From: Aestuariimicrobium soli
GTDB lineage: Bacteria > Actinomycetota > Actinomycetes > Propionibacteriales > Propionibacteriaceae
Direction of reading: 5' to 3'
Length of the DNA stretch: 64,000 nucleotides
NCBI RefSeq assembly: GCF_051192575.1
Contig: NZ_JBPJSQ010000001.1
Location: forward strand, 211,161 to 275,160
Below the pieces are notes generated by a model. The model was not told the origin of the DNA. It saw nothing but the letters and a program-made list of their open reading frames with translations, and made no database searches. Of the stretch, positions 48,112-56,908 are shown piece after piece; within the stretch, counting starts at the first letter, position 1; each line of letters starts with the position of its first letter. The translations under genes and the position numbers were made by a program.

Positions 48112-48149
48112 GGGCGGCCCGATCCGATCGGGTTCCTCTGGGGTTCCAT
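48099..48149 (-). CDS. Possible 16-codon leaderless leader ORF overlapping topoisomerase IB start
   Basis: On the minus strand CACAGT (48156-48161) lies 6 nt before an ATG at 48149. That frame encodes 16 residues (MEPQRNPIGSGRPCLA) and stops at 48099, ten nt past the topoisomerase GTG in another frame. If the promoter is real, the topoisomerase would be translated by coupling. Unproven; a short random ORF is the alternative. Confidence 0.3.
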   Translation of the reverse strand: MEPQRNPIGSGRPCLA

Positions 48150-48263
48150 GACATCACTGTGGCCCACCCCCGCCTTCGGCGGCTGCCAAGCGACGACAGC
48201 GGCGGCGAAAACCACCCCTCCGGGTGGGCGAGCAGGGGCCTCGGAAATGTCGGTGGCCCGCCG

Positions 48264-48269
48264 TAGCCT
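48264..48269 (+). promoter_or_regulatory. Leaderless -10 (TAGCCT) for the MFS gene at 48276
   Basis: TAGCCT lies 6 nt before the ATG at 48276. The 48150-48263 stretch between the divergent promoters has no further gene. Confidence 0.5.
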
Positions 48270-48275
48270 GACTTC

Positions 48276-49718
48276 ATGAGTGCGGACGACACAATCGAGG
48301 GCAGCCACCGGGACGCCGCGACGGAGGTCCCTGGCGCCGTCGTGGGGGACAAGGGCCGACCCGCCGCGGCCCGGATGCGTACCTTCACCCAGATCCTGGT
48401 GAACACCGCCGTTGCCGGTGTCACCACCAGCTACCTGTGGTTCTCTCTGACCTTCTGGATCTACCTCGAGACCCGCAACGTGATCGCCACGGGCGTGGTC
48501 GGTGGCGCCTACATGTTGTTGATGGCGTCCACCAGCATCAGCTTCGGTACGGTCGTCGACCGGCACCTCAAGGTGCGGGTGATGCGGTTCTCGGCCCTGG
48601 TCACCCTGGCGTGTTTCGGGGCCGGCCTGGTGGTCTTCCTGCTCGTCCCCGAAGACAGCATCACGGCCCTGGGCCAGCCGTGGTTCTGGTTGTTCGCCGT
48701 GATCATCCTGGTCGGGGCGGTGATCGAGAACCTCCGCAACATCGCCCTGTCGACCACGGTGTCGATCCTGGTCGAACCCGATCGGCGGGCCAACGCCAAC
48801 GGGGCCGTCGGAACGGTGCAGGGAGTGGCCTTCATGGTCACGAGCGTCTTGTCCGGGCTGTCGATCGGCTATCTCGGCATGCGATGGACGTTGGTGATCG
48901 CCGTGCTGCTGGTGGCTGCTGCGCTCGCCCACCTGTTCACGCTGTCGATACCCGAAGAGGCACGTCCGTCGGCGACCTCGTCCACCCCCGGGGGCACCGC
49001 CTCCGGCATGGAGCGGGCCTTCGACCTGCGCGGGTCGATGGCGGCGGTCCGGTTGGTGCCGGGTCTGTTCGCCCTGATCCTGTTCTCCACCATGAACAAC
49101 CTGATCGGTGGGGTCTACATGGCGCTGATGGATCCCTACGGTTTGGAGATGTTCTCCGTCCAGGCGTGGGGGTTGGTGTTCGCCGTCACCGCGACCGGCT
49201 TCATCATCGGCGGTGGGCTGGTCGCCAGGTTCGGTCTCGGCCGCAATCCGATGCGGACCCTGCTGCTGGCCGTGATGGCCATGGGCCTGCTCGGTGCGAT
49301 GTTCACCGTGCGCGAGTGGGCCTGGCTCTACATCGCGGGCATCTGGCTCTATTTGACGCTGGTACCCGCGGTCGAGGCGGCCGAGCAGACCGTCATCCAG
49401 CGGGTCGTACCTCTGGAGCGACAGGGACGCGTGTTCGGGTTCGCCGGGGCGTTCGAGGCCAGTGCCGCCCCCATCACCGCTTTCCTGATCGCCCCCGTGG
49501 CCCAATTCTGGATTCTTCCCTGGTCGAGGACTTCGGCCGGTGCGGACGCGCTGGCACCGCTGCTGGGGCGAGGCGATGCGCGCGGGATCGCCCTGGTCTT
49601 CCTGGTGGCTGGGCTGCTGATGGTCGTGTTCGCCGGCCTCGCCTTCTTGTCCCCGGTGTACCGCAAGGTGTCGCAGACCTATCGGACGATCGCGGCCACC
49701 GAGCCGCAGGTCGGCTGA
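48276..49718 (+). CDS. MFS transporter
   Basis: A 480-residue transporter with about twelve helices and a hydrophilic N-terminus of ~45 residues. It resembles the multidrug-exporter group (MDR MFS with FGLGRNPMRT loop and a long C-terminal half). FGTVVDRHLKVRVM between early helices acts as motif A. Substrate unknown. It converges with the SDR gene across a 42-bp gap (49719-49760), the widest convergent gap seen in this window. Confidence 0.87.
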   Translation: MSADDTIEGSHRDAATEVPGAVVGDKGRPAAARMRTFTQILVNTAVAGVTTSYLWFSLTFWIYLETRNVIATGVVGGAYMLLMASTSISFGTVVDRHLKVRVMRFSALVTLACFGAGLVVFLLVPEDSITALGQPWFWLFAVIILVGAVIENLRNIALSTTVSILVEPDRRANANGAVGTVQGVAFMVTSVLSGLSIGYLGMRWTLVIAVLLVAAALAHLFTLSIPEEARPSATSSTPGGTASGMERAFDLRGSMAAVRLVPGLFALILFSTMNNLIGGVYMALMDPYGLEMFSVQAWGLVFAVTATGFIIGGGLVARFGLGRNPMRTLLLAVMAMGLLGAMFTVREWAWLYIAGIWLYLTLVPAVEAAEQTVIQRVVPLERQGRVFGFAGAFEASAAPITAFLIAPVAQFWILPWSRTSAGADALAPLLGRGDARGIALVFLVAGLLMVVFAGLAFLSPVYRKVSQTYRTIAATEPQVG

Positions 49719-49760
49719 GTGGGTCGTCCGCCCCGCGTTTCCGCGCCCGGGAAGCAGGCG

Positions 49761-50558
49761 TCAGAGTCCGGGGGAGTCGTGCATCATGCCACCGTCGACC
49801 GTCACCGTCTCCGCCGTCATGTAGCTGGCACCGTCGCTGGCGAGGAAGAGCACGACATCGGCGATCTCGGCGGGGCTGGCGACCCTTTCCAGGGGGATGG
49901 CCTCCTCCAGGGCCTCGGCCAGCTCCGGGCTGTCGAGGGTCTCGGCGTTCATGGGCGTCCGGACGGCGCCGGGCGCCACGTTGACCATTCGGATGCCGTG
50001 CGGGGCCAGTTCGACCGCCCCATTGCGGGCCAGCATCCGCAGCCCGCCCTTGGCGCAGCAGTAGATGGCGTTGCCTGGCATTGGCCAGTCCTCGTGAACC
50101 GAGGAGTTGTTGATGATGACGCCGCGAGAGCGTTGCTTGAGGAACTGCTTGGCCGCCGCCTGGGCGCCGAAGAAGGCGCCCTTCAGGTTCACGGCCAGTT
50201 CCAGGTCGTAGTGCTCCTCGGTCGCCTCCAGCAGTGAGCTGCGGGTCTCGACCCCCGCGTTGTTCACCCAGACGTGCAGCCGTCCGAAGTTCTCGACGGC
50301 GGCGTCCACCAATCTGGCGAGGTCGTCCAGCTTGGTGACGTCGGCCTCCACGGCCACCGCCTTGCCGCCGGCCTTCTCGATGTCGCGGACGAGGCCGGCG
50401 TTGGGGGAATCGTCGCCCAGGTAGTCGATCACGACGTTGCAGCCCTGCGCGCCGGCGGCGCGGCAGATGGCCGCACCGATTCCGGTGTTGCCACCGGTCA
50501 CCACCACGGTGCGGTCCTTCAGGCTGGGATAGATGTTGGGGGTGCGGCTCGGTGCCAT
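49761..50558 (-). CDS. Short-chain dehydrogenase/reductase (glucose 1-dehydrogenase-like)
   Basis: A 265-residue classical SDR. The dinucleotide loop is VTGGNTGIGAAI near residue 20, NNAGVETR near 97, and the catalytic tyrosine/lysine pair is YCCAKGG near 165. The closest general match is glucose/ribitol 1-dehydrogenase. It begins 1 nt after the stop of the GH63-like gene with AGGAG upstream, so the glucosidase product (glucose) may be oxidised by this enzyme; inference from context. Confidence 0.9.
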   Translation of the reverse strand: MAPSRTPNIYPSLKDRTVVVTGGNTGIGAAICRAAGAQGCNVVIDYLGDDSPNAGLVRDIEKAGGKAVAVEADVTKLDDLARLVDAAVENFGRLHVWVNNAGVETRSSLLEATEEHYDLELAVNLKGAFFGAQAAAKQFLKQRSRGVIINNSSVHEDWPMPGNAIYCCAKGGLRMLARNGAVELAPHGIRMVNVAPGAVRTPMNAETLDSPELAEALEEAIPLERVASPAEIADVVLFLASDGASYMTAETVTVDGGMMHDSPGL

Positions 50559-50559
50559 C

Positions 50560-53349
50560 TCATGCTCCTGGGTCGGGGGTGGGTGTGGTCGGGGTGGGCG
50601 TGGACGAGGTGGGAGGCGTCGTGTCCTGGTGACCGGGGCGCGGGCTGGCGGCCCGACTCTCGTTGTGTTGCACCTGGTGGGTGGCGCGCTCGATCACCAG
50701 GTGTGCCACCATCGCGGTCCAGCCGGTCTGGTGACTGGCGCCGAGTCCCTCCCCGGTGTCGGCGTCGAAGTACTCCGAGAAGGTCGGGTGGGTGTCCCAC
50801 AGCGGCCCGCTGCCGTGGTCGCGGGGGGTGCTGACGACGCGTCCGTCGTCGTCGGGCGCCCAGAGGGCGACCAGTCGGTCAGAGAGTTGGTCGGCAATCT
50901 CGGCCAAGGTCAGCTGGTGCCCCGACCCGGTGGGGAACTCGTGGGTCAGGTGCCCGCCGACCCCGTCGCCGCGGTGGCGGAGCGAGTCGATCAGCAGGCA
51001 GTTGAGGGGGAACCAGATGGGCCCACGCCAGTTCGAGTTGCCGCCGAACATGCCGGAGTCGGACTCACCCGGCAGGTACTTCAGGAACATGTCCTGGTCG
51101 ACCAGCCGCACGTGCAAGCCGTCACGATAGGCGGCCGACAGCGACCTGATGCCGTGCTCGGAGAGGAACTCCTCGGGGTCGAACAGGCGTCGCAGCACCC
51201 GGCCGAGGCGGGGTGGGTCAACCAGCGACATCGTCTGCAGGTGCCCCTCGTCCGCCTTCTCGGTGAGAATCCAGCGGGCGAGGTCGGGACGATTCTCGGC
51301 CAGCCAGCGCCGGCGTCGGCTGAACTCCGGCAGTTCATCGGCCACCCACGACTGGGTGTTGGCGACCGCCAGCAGGGGCACGAGCCCCACCAGCGAGCGC
51401 ACCGGCACCCGCTCGGTCTGGCCGTCCTCGCTGACGAGGGCGTCGTAGAAGAAGCCGTCCTCGTCGTCCCACAGCGACACCTGGCCGGTGCCGAACCGCT
51501 CCATCGCCTGACTGATCGACAGGAAGCGTTCGAAGAAGGTGGTGGCGATCTCGTCCCACGCGGGGCTCTTGCGGGCGAGTTCCTGGCTGATGCGCATCAT
51601 CACCAGGGTGTGGAAGGCGATCCAGCTGGTGGCGTCGGACTGCTCCAGGCGCCACCCGTCGGGCACCTGGGTCGAGCGGTCGAACAGTGAGATGTTGTCC
51701 ATGCCGAGGAAGCCACCCTCGAACAGGTTGTTGCCCGCTTCGTCCTTGCGGTTGACCCACCAGCCGGAGTTGAGCAGCAGTTTGGTGATCACGCGCACCA
51801 GGAACTCGGTGTCCCAGGCGCCCTCGGCGAGGTAGACCTGCAGGGCGGCCCAGGCATGCACCGGCGGGTTGACGTCGGAGAAGCGCCACTCGTAGGCGGG
51901 CAGTTGTCCGTTGGGGTGCTGGGCCCATTCACGGCACATCAGCAACAGCTGGTTCTTGGCGAAGGCGGGGTCGATGTGGGCGAAGGCGACGCAGTGGAAG
52001 GCAAGGTCCCAGGCCGCGAACCACGGGTACTCCCAGTCGTCTGGCATCGAGATCACGTCGGCCAGATCGAGGTTCGTCCAGTCCGTGTTGCGGCCCCAGG
52101 GTTCCTGGGCGCGACGCGACGGCGGGGGAGCGGGCTGGGCCGGGTCGCCCTGCAGCCATTCGCGCACCGAGTAGCGGTAGACCTGTTTGTTCCAGCACAG
52201 GCCGGCGAAGGCGCGGCGGGTGAGGGCGCGCTCGCGGTCACTGACCTCGGCGGGGATCACGGCCGCGTAGAACTCGTCGGCCTCACGACGGCGGTCGGCG
52301 AGGGTCTGGTCGAACGTGGCGCCGAAGGGGTCGGTGAGTTCGTGGCTGTGATGGGTGAGACGCACCCGCACCTCGATGGTCTCGCCGGGAGCGACGGCGT
52401 CGGTGTGGAACCAAAAGGCAACCTTGGTGCCGCTGCTGCCGTCGGCGGACGGAGCCCGACACGCGTCGGTCTGGCCGTGGACGATGGCCCGGTTGACCGA
52501 GTCCTTGGGGTGTGGGCTCGGGTTGGGCTGCCCCCACAACGCCTGCGCGTTGGACTCGTTGTCGCACCACAGCACCGTCGGCGCCCCCAGCCGTTCGGGG
52601 TGGTCAACGGCGAGGCGGTACTCGCCGAGCCAGGCGTGGCGGCTGACCACCTCGGTGTGGTCGGCATGGTCGTCGCCGACGGTGATCGACGGCACCCGAT
52701 CGTCGCGTCCCCAGGCCCATGTGTTGCGGAACCAGTACTGCGGAATCAGGTGCAGCGGGGCGGGTTCGGGGCCGTGGTTGGTGGCGCGCACCACCATGCA
52801 CAGGTCGGTGGGGTGAGCCTTGGCGTGCGTGACGGTGACGTCAAAGAAGCGGTCCTGGGCGAGGATGCCGGTGTCGCGCAGTTCGTACTCGCGATCGGTG
52901 GCCCCACGTTGCGCGTTGGCCTCGACGAGGTCGGTGTAGGGGTAGGCCGCTTGCGGGTAGCGGTAGAGGAACTCGCCGAACGCGTGGGTGGGCAGCGCAT
53001 CGAGCGGCCAGTAGTACTCCTTGACGTCTTCGCCGTGGTTGCCCTGCGGGTTGGTGAGCCCGAAGGGGCGCTCCTTCAGTCGGTCGTCGCGACCATTCCA
53101 GAGCGCGACGGCCAGATTGGCGAAGCCGAACCGGTCGCAGACCCCGGCGATGGCGTCCTCGCCCCACCGGTAGGCCCGCAGGTGGGCCTGGTCGAAGTCG
53201 AAGTGTTCCCAAGCGTTGCCATCGGCCGAGTAGTCCTCGCGCACCGTGCCCCACTGCCGGGCCGCCATGTAGGGGCCCCAGCGGCGCCAGGCAGAGTCGT
53301 CGTCCACCGAAGAGGCGAGGCGGTGGTGTTCGGCTGTGGTGTCCGTCAC
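50560..53349 (-). CDS. GH63-like glucosidase (MGH1-type hydrolase)
   Basis: A 929-residue enzyme of the (alpha/alpha)6-barrel GH63/MGH1 type. WEYPWFAAWDLAFHC near residue 440, GFLGMDNISLFDRS near 540 and SNWRGPIWFPLNCL near 775 are the catalytic-barrel signatures. Such proteins hydrolyse glucosyl or mannosyl glycosides such as glucosylglycerate. There is no signal peptide; the C-terminus is a Ser/Thr/Pro-rich tail. The GTG start is set by TAGGGT 7 nt upstream, on the frame after the pseudogene stop. Confidence 0.85.
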   Translation of the reverse strand: MTDTTAEHHRLASSVDDDSAWRRWGPYMAARQWGTVREDYSADGNAWEHFDFDQAHLRAYRWGEDAIAGVCDRFGFANLAVALWNGRDDRLKERPFGLTNPQGNHGEDVKEYYWPLDALPTHAFGEFLYRYPQAAYPYTDLVEANAQRGATDREYELRDTGILAQDRFFDVTVTHAKAHPTDLCMVVRATNHGPEPAPLHLIPQYWFRNTWAWGRDDRVPSITVGDDHADHTEVVSRHAWLGEYRLAVDHPERLGAPTVLWCDNESNAQALWGQPNPSPHPKDSVNRAIVHGQTDACRAPSADGSSGTKVAFWFHTDAVAPGETIEVRVRLTHHSHELTDPFGATFDQTLADRRREADEFYAAVIPAEVSDRERALTRRAFAGLCWNKQVYRYSVREWLQGDPAQPAPPPSRRAQEPWGRNTDWTNLDLADVISMPDDWEYPWFAAWDLAFHCVAFAHIDPAFAKNQLLLMCREWAQHPNGQLPAYEWRFSDVNPPVHAWAALQVYLAEGAWDTEFLVRVITKLLLNSGWWVNRKDEAGNNLFEGGFLGMDNISLFDRSTQVPDGWRLEQSDATSWIAFHTLVMMRISQELARKSPAWDEIATTFFERFLSISQAMERFGTGQVSLWDDEDGFFYDALVSEDGQTERVPVRSLVGLVPLLAVANTQSWVADELPEFSRRRRWLAENRPDLARWILTEKADEGHLQTMSLVDPPRLGRVLRRLFDPEEFLSEHGIRSLSAAYRDGLHVRLVDQDMFLKYLPGESDSGMFGGNSNWRGPIWFPLNCLLIDSLRHRGDGVGGHLTHEFPTGSGHQLTLAEIADQLSDRLVALWAPDDDGRVVSTPRDHGSGPLWDTHPTFSEYFDADTGEGLGASHQTGWTAMVAHLVIERATHQVQHNESRAASPRPGHQDTTPPTSSTPTPTTPTPDPGA

Positions 53350-53356
53350 AGGTCGC

Positions 53357-53362
53357 ACCCTA
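53357..53362 (-). promoter_or_regulatory. Leaderless -10 (TAGGGT) for the GH63-like gene
   Basis: TAGGGT on the minus strand lies 7 nt before the GTG at 53349 and shares its TAG with the pseudogene stop. Confidence 0.5.
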
Positions 53363-53654
53363 GTCAGGAAGGGTGACGTCGGTGACGGGTTGGGCGCGTT
53401 CCCACGGCTCGACGTCGCCGGGCACGACCCGGAAGAGCGGGTGGACGTCGACCCGGCGGGGCAGTGGCCCCACGTCGGGGGAGCGGACGAGCAGTTTGGC
53501 CTGCAGGTGGTCGCGTTCGAGCGCCACCTGACCCTCGGTGGGTGTAGCCCCGGGTGCGCCCGGCCAGCACGGCCTGGGCCAGCAGCGCCTCGCGCCAGCA
53601 GGCGACCAGACCGGCCCGATCGAGGTGACGGGGGTGCAGGGACCACACACGCAT
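53360..53654 (-). pseudogene. Pyrimidine-dimer DNA glycosylase remnant with internal deletion and frameshift
   Basis: The minus strand from ATG 53654 begins MRVWSLHPRHLDRAGLVACW and continues to AQAVLAGRTRGYTH, the clear start of the Pyr_excise (pyrimidine-dimer glycosylase) family. About 30 codons on, homology switches to another frame: LERDHLQAKLLVRSPDVG, then VHPLFRVVPGDVEPWE, the family C-terminus, ending at the TAG at 53360. The central ~50 residues are missing. It looks like a deletion between short CACC-like repeats. This remnant fills most of the gap 53350-53755; the rest (53655-53755) holds only the next gene's ribosome site. Confidence 0.75.
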
Positions 53655-53755
53655 GGGTCAGGGGTTCCGAGGTTCGATCATGATGATCGCCACGTTACGG
53701 CCGCTCGCCAGCGGCGCTGCAGCACACTGGTGAGCGCCACAGCGAGGAGGTCACG

Positions 53756-54193
53756 ATGGCGCACCCGGCCCGATACACCGCGGACGATCCCTACCTGGTT
53801 CGGCTCCGCGAGATCTGCCTGAGCCTGCCCGGAGCGAGCGAGAAGGAGTCGCACGGTCGTCCGGTGTTCTGCACCACGAAGGTGTTCGCCATCTTCGGGG
53901 CCACGGTCAAGGGCGACCACTGGGACGACCGCTGGGCCCAGGCGGTGGTCGTGCTGCCCGATGCGGACGAGCGCGCGGCACTGCTGGCCCAGAGCGAGCA
54001 GGCGGGCGACGGGCGGGTCTTCGTGCCCGCCTACCACGGGCCATCGGGATGGATCGGGCTCAACCTTGCACAGCGACCCGCCGACCAGGTCGACTGGCGC
54101 GAGGTGGCCGAACTGGTGGAACTGTCGTACCGACGGACGGCGGGCACGCGGCTGGTGGCGGAACTCGACCGCCAGGCTGGACAAGATAAGTAA
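53756..54193 (+). CDS. MmcQ/YjbR family DNA-binding protein
   Basis: A 145-residue YjbR-type protein. It contains CLSLPGASEKESHGRPVF near residue 20, VFAIFGATV and WIGLNLAQ near 103, as in the MmcQ/YjbR fold. These are small proteins sometimes annotated as DNA-binding; function is unproven. GAGGAGG precedes the ATG by 6 nt. It ends 20 nt before the MarR gene. Confidence 0.85.
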   Translation: MAHPARYTADDPYLVRLREICLSLPGASEKESHGRPVFCTTKVFAIFGATVKGDHWDDRWAQAVVVLPDADERAALLAQSEQAGDGRVFVPAYHGPSGWIGLNLAQRPADQVDWREVAELVELSYRRTAGTRLVAELDRQAGQDK

Positions 54194-54206
54194 GTTATAT
54201 AAGAAT
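54178..54206 (+). promoter_or_regulatory. AT-rich promoter/operator of the MarR-MFS operon
   Basis: TGGACA (54178-54183), a 17-nt spacer and AAGAAT (54201-54206) lie 7 nt before the MarR ATG, so the transcript would be leaderless. TTATATAA (54195-54202) is an 8-bp palindrome lying across the -10, fitting a MarR operator. The AT-rich stretch stands out in the GC-rich window. Confidence 0.5.
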
Positions 54207-54213
54207 GTGATGT

Positions 54214-54657
54214 ATGAGTCATGAGGTCGCGGACGAGGTGCTGCGGCTGACCGCCCGGTTGAACCGGTGGGTGAGCGCGCGCACCGATGTCGGCGTGCCC
54301 ACCGCGCAGGCCCGACTGCTCGGTCACATCGATGACCTGCAGCCGGTGCGGATCACCACCTTGGCCCTCGCCGACCACAGCTCGCAGCCGGGAGTGACCG
54401 CCCAGGTCAACCGCCTGGAGTCGGCCGGACTGGTGCGCCGCATCCCGGACGAGTCCGACGCCCGCGCCAGCCTCGTGGAACTCACCGAGCACGGCCGCGC
54501 GGCGCTGACCAAGGCCCGGGGCGTGCGCGCCGCCGGACTGGCCCCGCTGCTCGACCAGCTCGACGCGGCCGACCTCGATCGGCTCCGTGCCGGAGTGGCC
54601 GTGCTCAGCGGGCTGGTCGACCGGCTCGACCCTCACCCTGACCAGACCACACCCTGA
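54214..54657 (+). CDS. MarR-family transcriptional regulator
   Basis: A 147-residue winged-helix regulator. The recognition region is about residues 45-75 (TTLALADHSSQPGVTAQVNRLES), followed by the wing with RIPDESDARASLVELTEHG, the usual D-x-R-DxR pattern of MarR. Ligand unknown. It is 14 nt upstream of an MFS gene and probably represses both from the palindromic promoter. Confidence 0.9.
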   Translation: MSHEVADEVLRLTARLNRWVSARTDVGVPTAQARLLGHIDDLQPVRITTLALADHSSQPGVTAQVNRLESAGLVRRIPDESDARASLVELTEHGRAALTKARGVRAAGLAPLLDQLDAADLDRLRAGVAVLSGLVDRLDPHPDQTTP

Positions 54658-54671
54658 CAAGGACTGATCTC

Positions 54672-55886
54672 TTGTTCCGCCAACCCAAGACCGTCTGGGC
54701 CGTTGCCTTCGCCTGCGTCATCGCCTTCATGGGCATCGGCCTGGTCGACCCGATTCTCAAGCCCATCGCGGACGAACTGAACGCGACCCCGTCGCAGGTC
54801 TCGCTGCTGTTCACCTCGTACAACGCCGTCATGGCCGTCGCGATGCTCGTCGCCGGCTGGGTGTCCAGCCGGATCGGCGCCAAGAAGACGCTCCTGATAG
54901 GGCTGTGCATCATCATCATCGGCGCCGGGGCCGCCGGCCTGCAGAACGCCATCCCCGGCATCGTCGCCTTCCGCGCCGTCTGGGGCCTGGGCAACGCCTT
55001 GTTCATCGCGACCGCCCTCACCACCATCGTGACCGCGGCCAAGGGCTCGGTCGGGCAGGCGATCGTGCTCTACGAGGCCGCTCTGGGGCTGGGCATCGCT
55101 GCCGGGCCGCTGCTCGGTGGTGCTCTGGGCGCCCTGTCGTGGCGGTTCCCGTTCTTCGGGGTGAGCGTGCTGATGACCGTGGGGTTGATCGCCACCGCAC
55201 TGGTGCTGCCGGCGACCGAGCCGACCGGCGAGCGCACGTCGATCAAGGCGCCCATCAAGGCGCTGGGTCACCGAGGTCTGCTCACGGTGGGCATCACCGC
55301 GTTCCTCTACAACTTCGGCTTCTTCACCCTGCTGGCGTTCACCCCCTTCCCCCTCGACATGGATGCCCACGGTGTCGGCCTCGTCTTCTTCGGGTGGGGC
55401 CTGTTGCTCGCCCTGTCATCGGTGTTGGTGGCGCCCTGGGTGCAGCGGACGTTCGGCACGACCGCCGGCCTCGTCGGCGCGCTGGTCACGTTCATGGTGC
55501 TGCTGGCCATCATGGGCATCTACACGGAGGCGAAGACGGTGCTGGTGGTGTGCGTGGTGCTCGCGGGCGGCGCGCTCGGGGTGAACAACACGCTGATCAC
55601 CGAGACCGTCATGAAGATCTCGCCCGCCCCTCGCGGCGTCGCCTCGTCGGCCTACAGCTTCGTCCGGTTCATCGGTGGCGCCATCGCCCCGTGGCTGGCC
55701 GGCAAGCTCGGGGAGCGCTCGATGCACGTGCCGTTCTACGTCGGCGCCGGTGCCGTGCTGCTCGCCGTGATCGTGCTCTCGACCATTCGCGGTGACCTGC
55801 GGCGTCTCGATGCCACCCCCGGCCACGGCGCCGAGCCGGTCGATTCGCAGATCGAGGCCGAGGCCGTCACGGTCGGCGACGCCTGA
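54672..55886 (+). CDS. MFS drug exporter controlled by MarR
   Basis: A 404-residue transporter with twelve helices. The first helix region reads VWAVAFACVIAFMGIGLVDPIL, and motif A-like GWVSSRIGAKKTLL lies at about residue 65; the helix-5 antiporter motif C appears as LGIAAGPLLGGALG near 140. These mark a DHA1-type drug/proton antiporter. The start is a TTG with AAGGA about 8 nt upstream. The last 20 bp overlap the convergent phosphotransferase gene. Confidence 0.88.
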   Translation: MFRQPKTVWAVAFACVIAFMGIGLVDPILKPIADELNATPSQVSLLFTSYNAVMAVAMLVAGWVSSRIGAKKTLLIGLCIIIIGAGAAGLQNAIPGIVAFRAVWGLGNALFIATALTTIVTAAKGSVGQAIVLYEAALGLGIAAGPLLGGALGALSWRFPFFGVSVLMTVGLIATALVLPATEPTGERTSIKAPIKALGHRGLLTVGITAFLYNFGFFTLLAFTPFPLDMDAHGVGLVFFGWGLLLALSSVLVAPWVQRTFGTTAGLVGALVTFMVLLAIMGIYTEAKTVLVVCVVLAGGALGVNNTLITETVMKISPAPRGVASSAYSFVRFIGGAIAPWLAGKLGERSMHVPFYVGAGAVLLAVIVLSTIRGDLRRLDATPGHGAEPVDSQIEAEAVTVGDA

Positions 55887-56784
55887 AGTCGGCAGTGGCG
55901 CCGGTGGTGAGACGGACGAACTCGTCGCGCAGGCGCCCGGTGGCCGCGGGGGACAGGTAGGCGGCGAAGGCGGGGTACTGGAAGGCCAGCACCAGCAGTT
56001 GCCGGGCCGTGATGGCTCGGTCGAGGTCGTCCGCGGCCAGCGGGCCTCGGCCGTGGCGTTCGCGGGCCGATGCGTACCAGCGCACGATCAGGTCGCGACC
56101 CGGAAGGGCGGCCAGCCCGGGATCGGCGGTGGCTCGGGTCAGCAGGAAGGCGAGGTCGTCGGTGCCCCTGGCCCAGCCGGCGGACTGCCAGTCGATCAGC
56201 AGCGGTCGTCCCGCGAGAGCGTCGGTGGTGTCGAGCACCACGTTGTCGAGGTGGCAGTCACCGTGAGTGAACTCCACCGGGCCCGCGGAAGCGTCGTCGG
56301 CGAGCACGTGGCGATGGTCCGTCACCCACGCGAGCGCCGCCCCGGACTCGTCGTCGTCCCACAGCTCACGCAACAGCGCCAGGTCGGCCACGGGGTCGAG
56401 ACCCGGCCAGGGTTCTGAGTGCCAGCGCGGGCGGTCGGGCGGTGTCGAGGCGTGCAGCGAGGCCAGATCGTCGAGCAGGTGACGCCAATGAGCGTCGCTC
56501 AGGGTGGCGCGTTCGAGGCGGGGGAGCACGATGGTCGTCCACCCCTGCGTGACCTCGTGGAACAACACCGGCGGACGAGGAACCGTGAGCCCCGGCTCGA
56601 GCAACGCCGCCAGCTCACGGTCGGCGCGGGCGGTGGCCTCGTCCGAGTCGTGCAGGGTGGTCTTGACCACCACGGGTCGATCGCCGAGGTGGCCCGGTAG
56701 CACCGCCGACCCCGAGCGGGACCCCGCCAGTGGGGGAGCGTCGTCGAGGGTGATGCCGGCGGGCGGGCGAGGCTGGTCGGTCAT
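55867..56784 (-). CDS. Aminoglycoside phosphotransferase-fold protein
   Basis: A 305-residue protein of the APH/choline-kinase fold. The catalytic Brenner motif is THGDCHLDNVV near residue 172 and the metal aspartate is in LIDWQSAGWARGTDDLAF near 196. The N-lobe lysine is in VVVKTTLHD near 41. Physiological substrates of such chromosomal copies are usually unknown; antibiotic resistance should not be assumed. CAGACT lies 6 nt before the ATG (leaderless pattern). Confidence 0.87.
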   Translation of the reverse strand: MTDQPRPPAGITLDDAPPLAGSRSGSAVLPGHLGDRPVVVKTTLHDSDEATARADRELAALLEPGLTVPRPPVLFHEVTQGWTTIVLPRLERATLSDAHWRHLLDDLASLHASTPPDRPRWHSEPWPGLDPVADLALLRELWDDDESGAALAWVTDHRHVLADDASAGPVEFTHGDCHLDNVVLDTTDALAGRPLLIDWQSAGWARGTDDLAFLLTRATADPGLAALPGRDLIVRWYASARERHGRGPLAADDLDRAITARQLLVLAFQYPAFAAYLSPAATGRLRDEFVRLTTGATADFRRRRP

Positions 56785-56896
56785 GGCACCAGTCTGTCAG
56801 GGGGCCCTGGCACATCGGCCGAAATGTGTTCGAAAATAGTGCCTGAACAGGGCTCGATTTCTCGTCTGACCTCTGGGAATTGTCGGCTTCGAATCG

Positions 56897-56902
56897 TACA
56901 AT
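56897..56902 (+). promoter_or_regulatory. Leaderless -10 (TACAAT) for the HNH nuclease gene
   Basis: TACAAT lies 6 nt before the ATG at 56909. The 56820-56880 stretch upstream is AT-richer than its surroundings; no SOS box of the GAAC-N4-GTTC type was found. Confidence 0.5.
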
Positions 56903-56908
56903 GGATGC

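Noticed and set aside
50533..51690. 385-codon plus-strand ORF over the glucosidase gene
   Set aside because: Antisense shadow of the GH63-like gene, no domain.
55867..56784. Aminoglycoside resistance gene
   Set aside because: Only the general APH fold is visible; such kinases are widespread and there is no mobile element or resistance context.
56820..56908. SOS (LexA) box before the DUF222-HNH gene
   Set aside because: Some mycobacterial 13E12 genes have one, but here only GTTC-N13-GAAC is seen, the wrong orientation and spacing.
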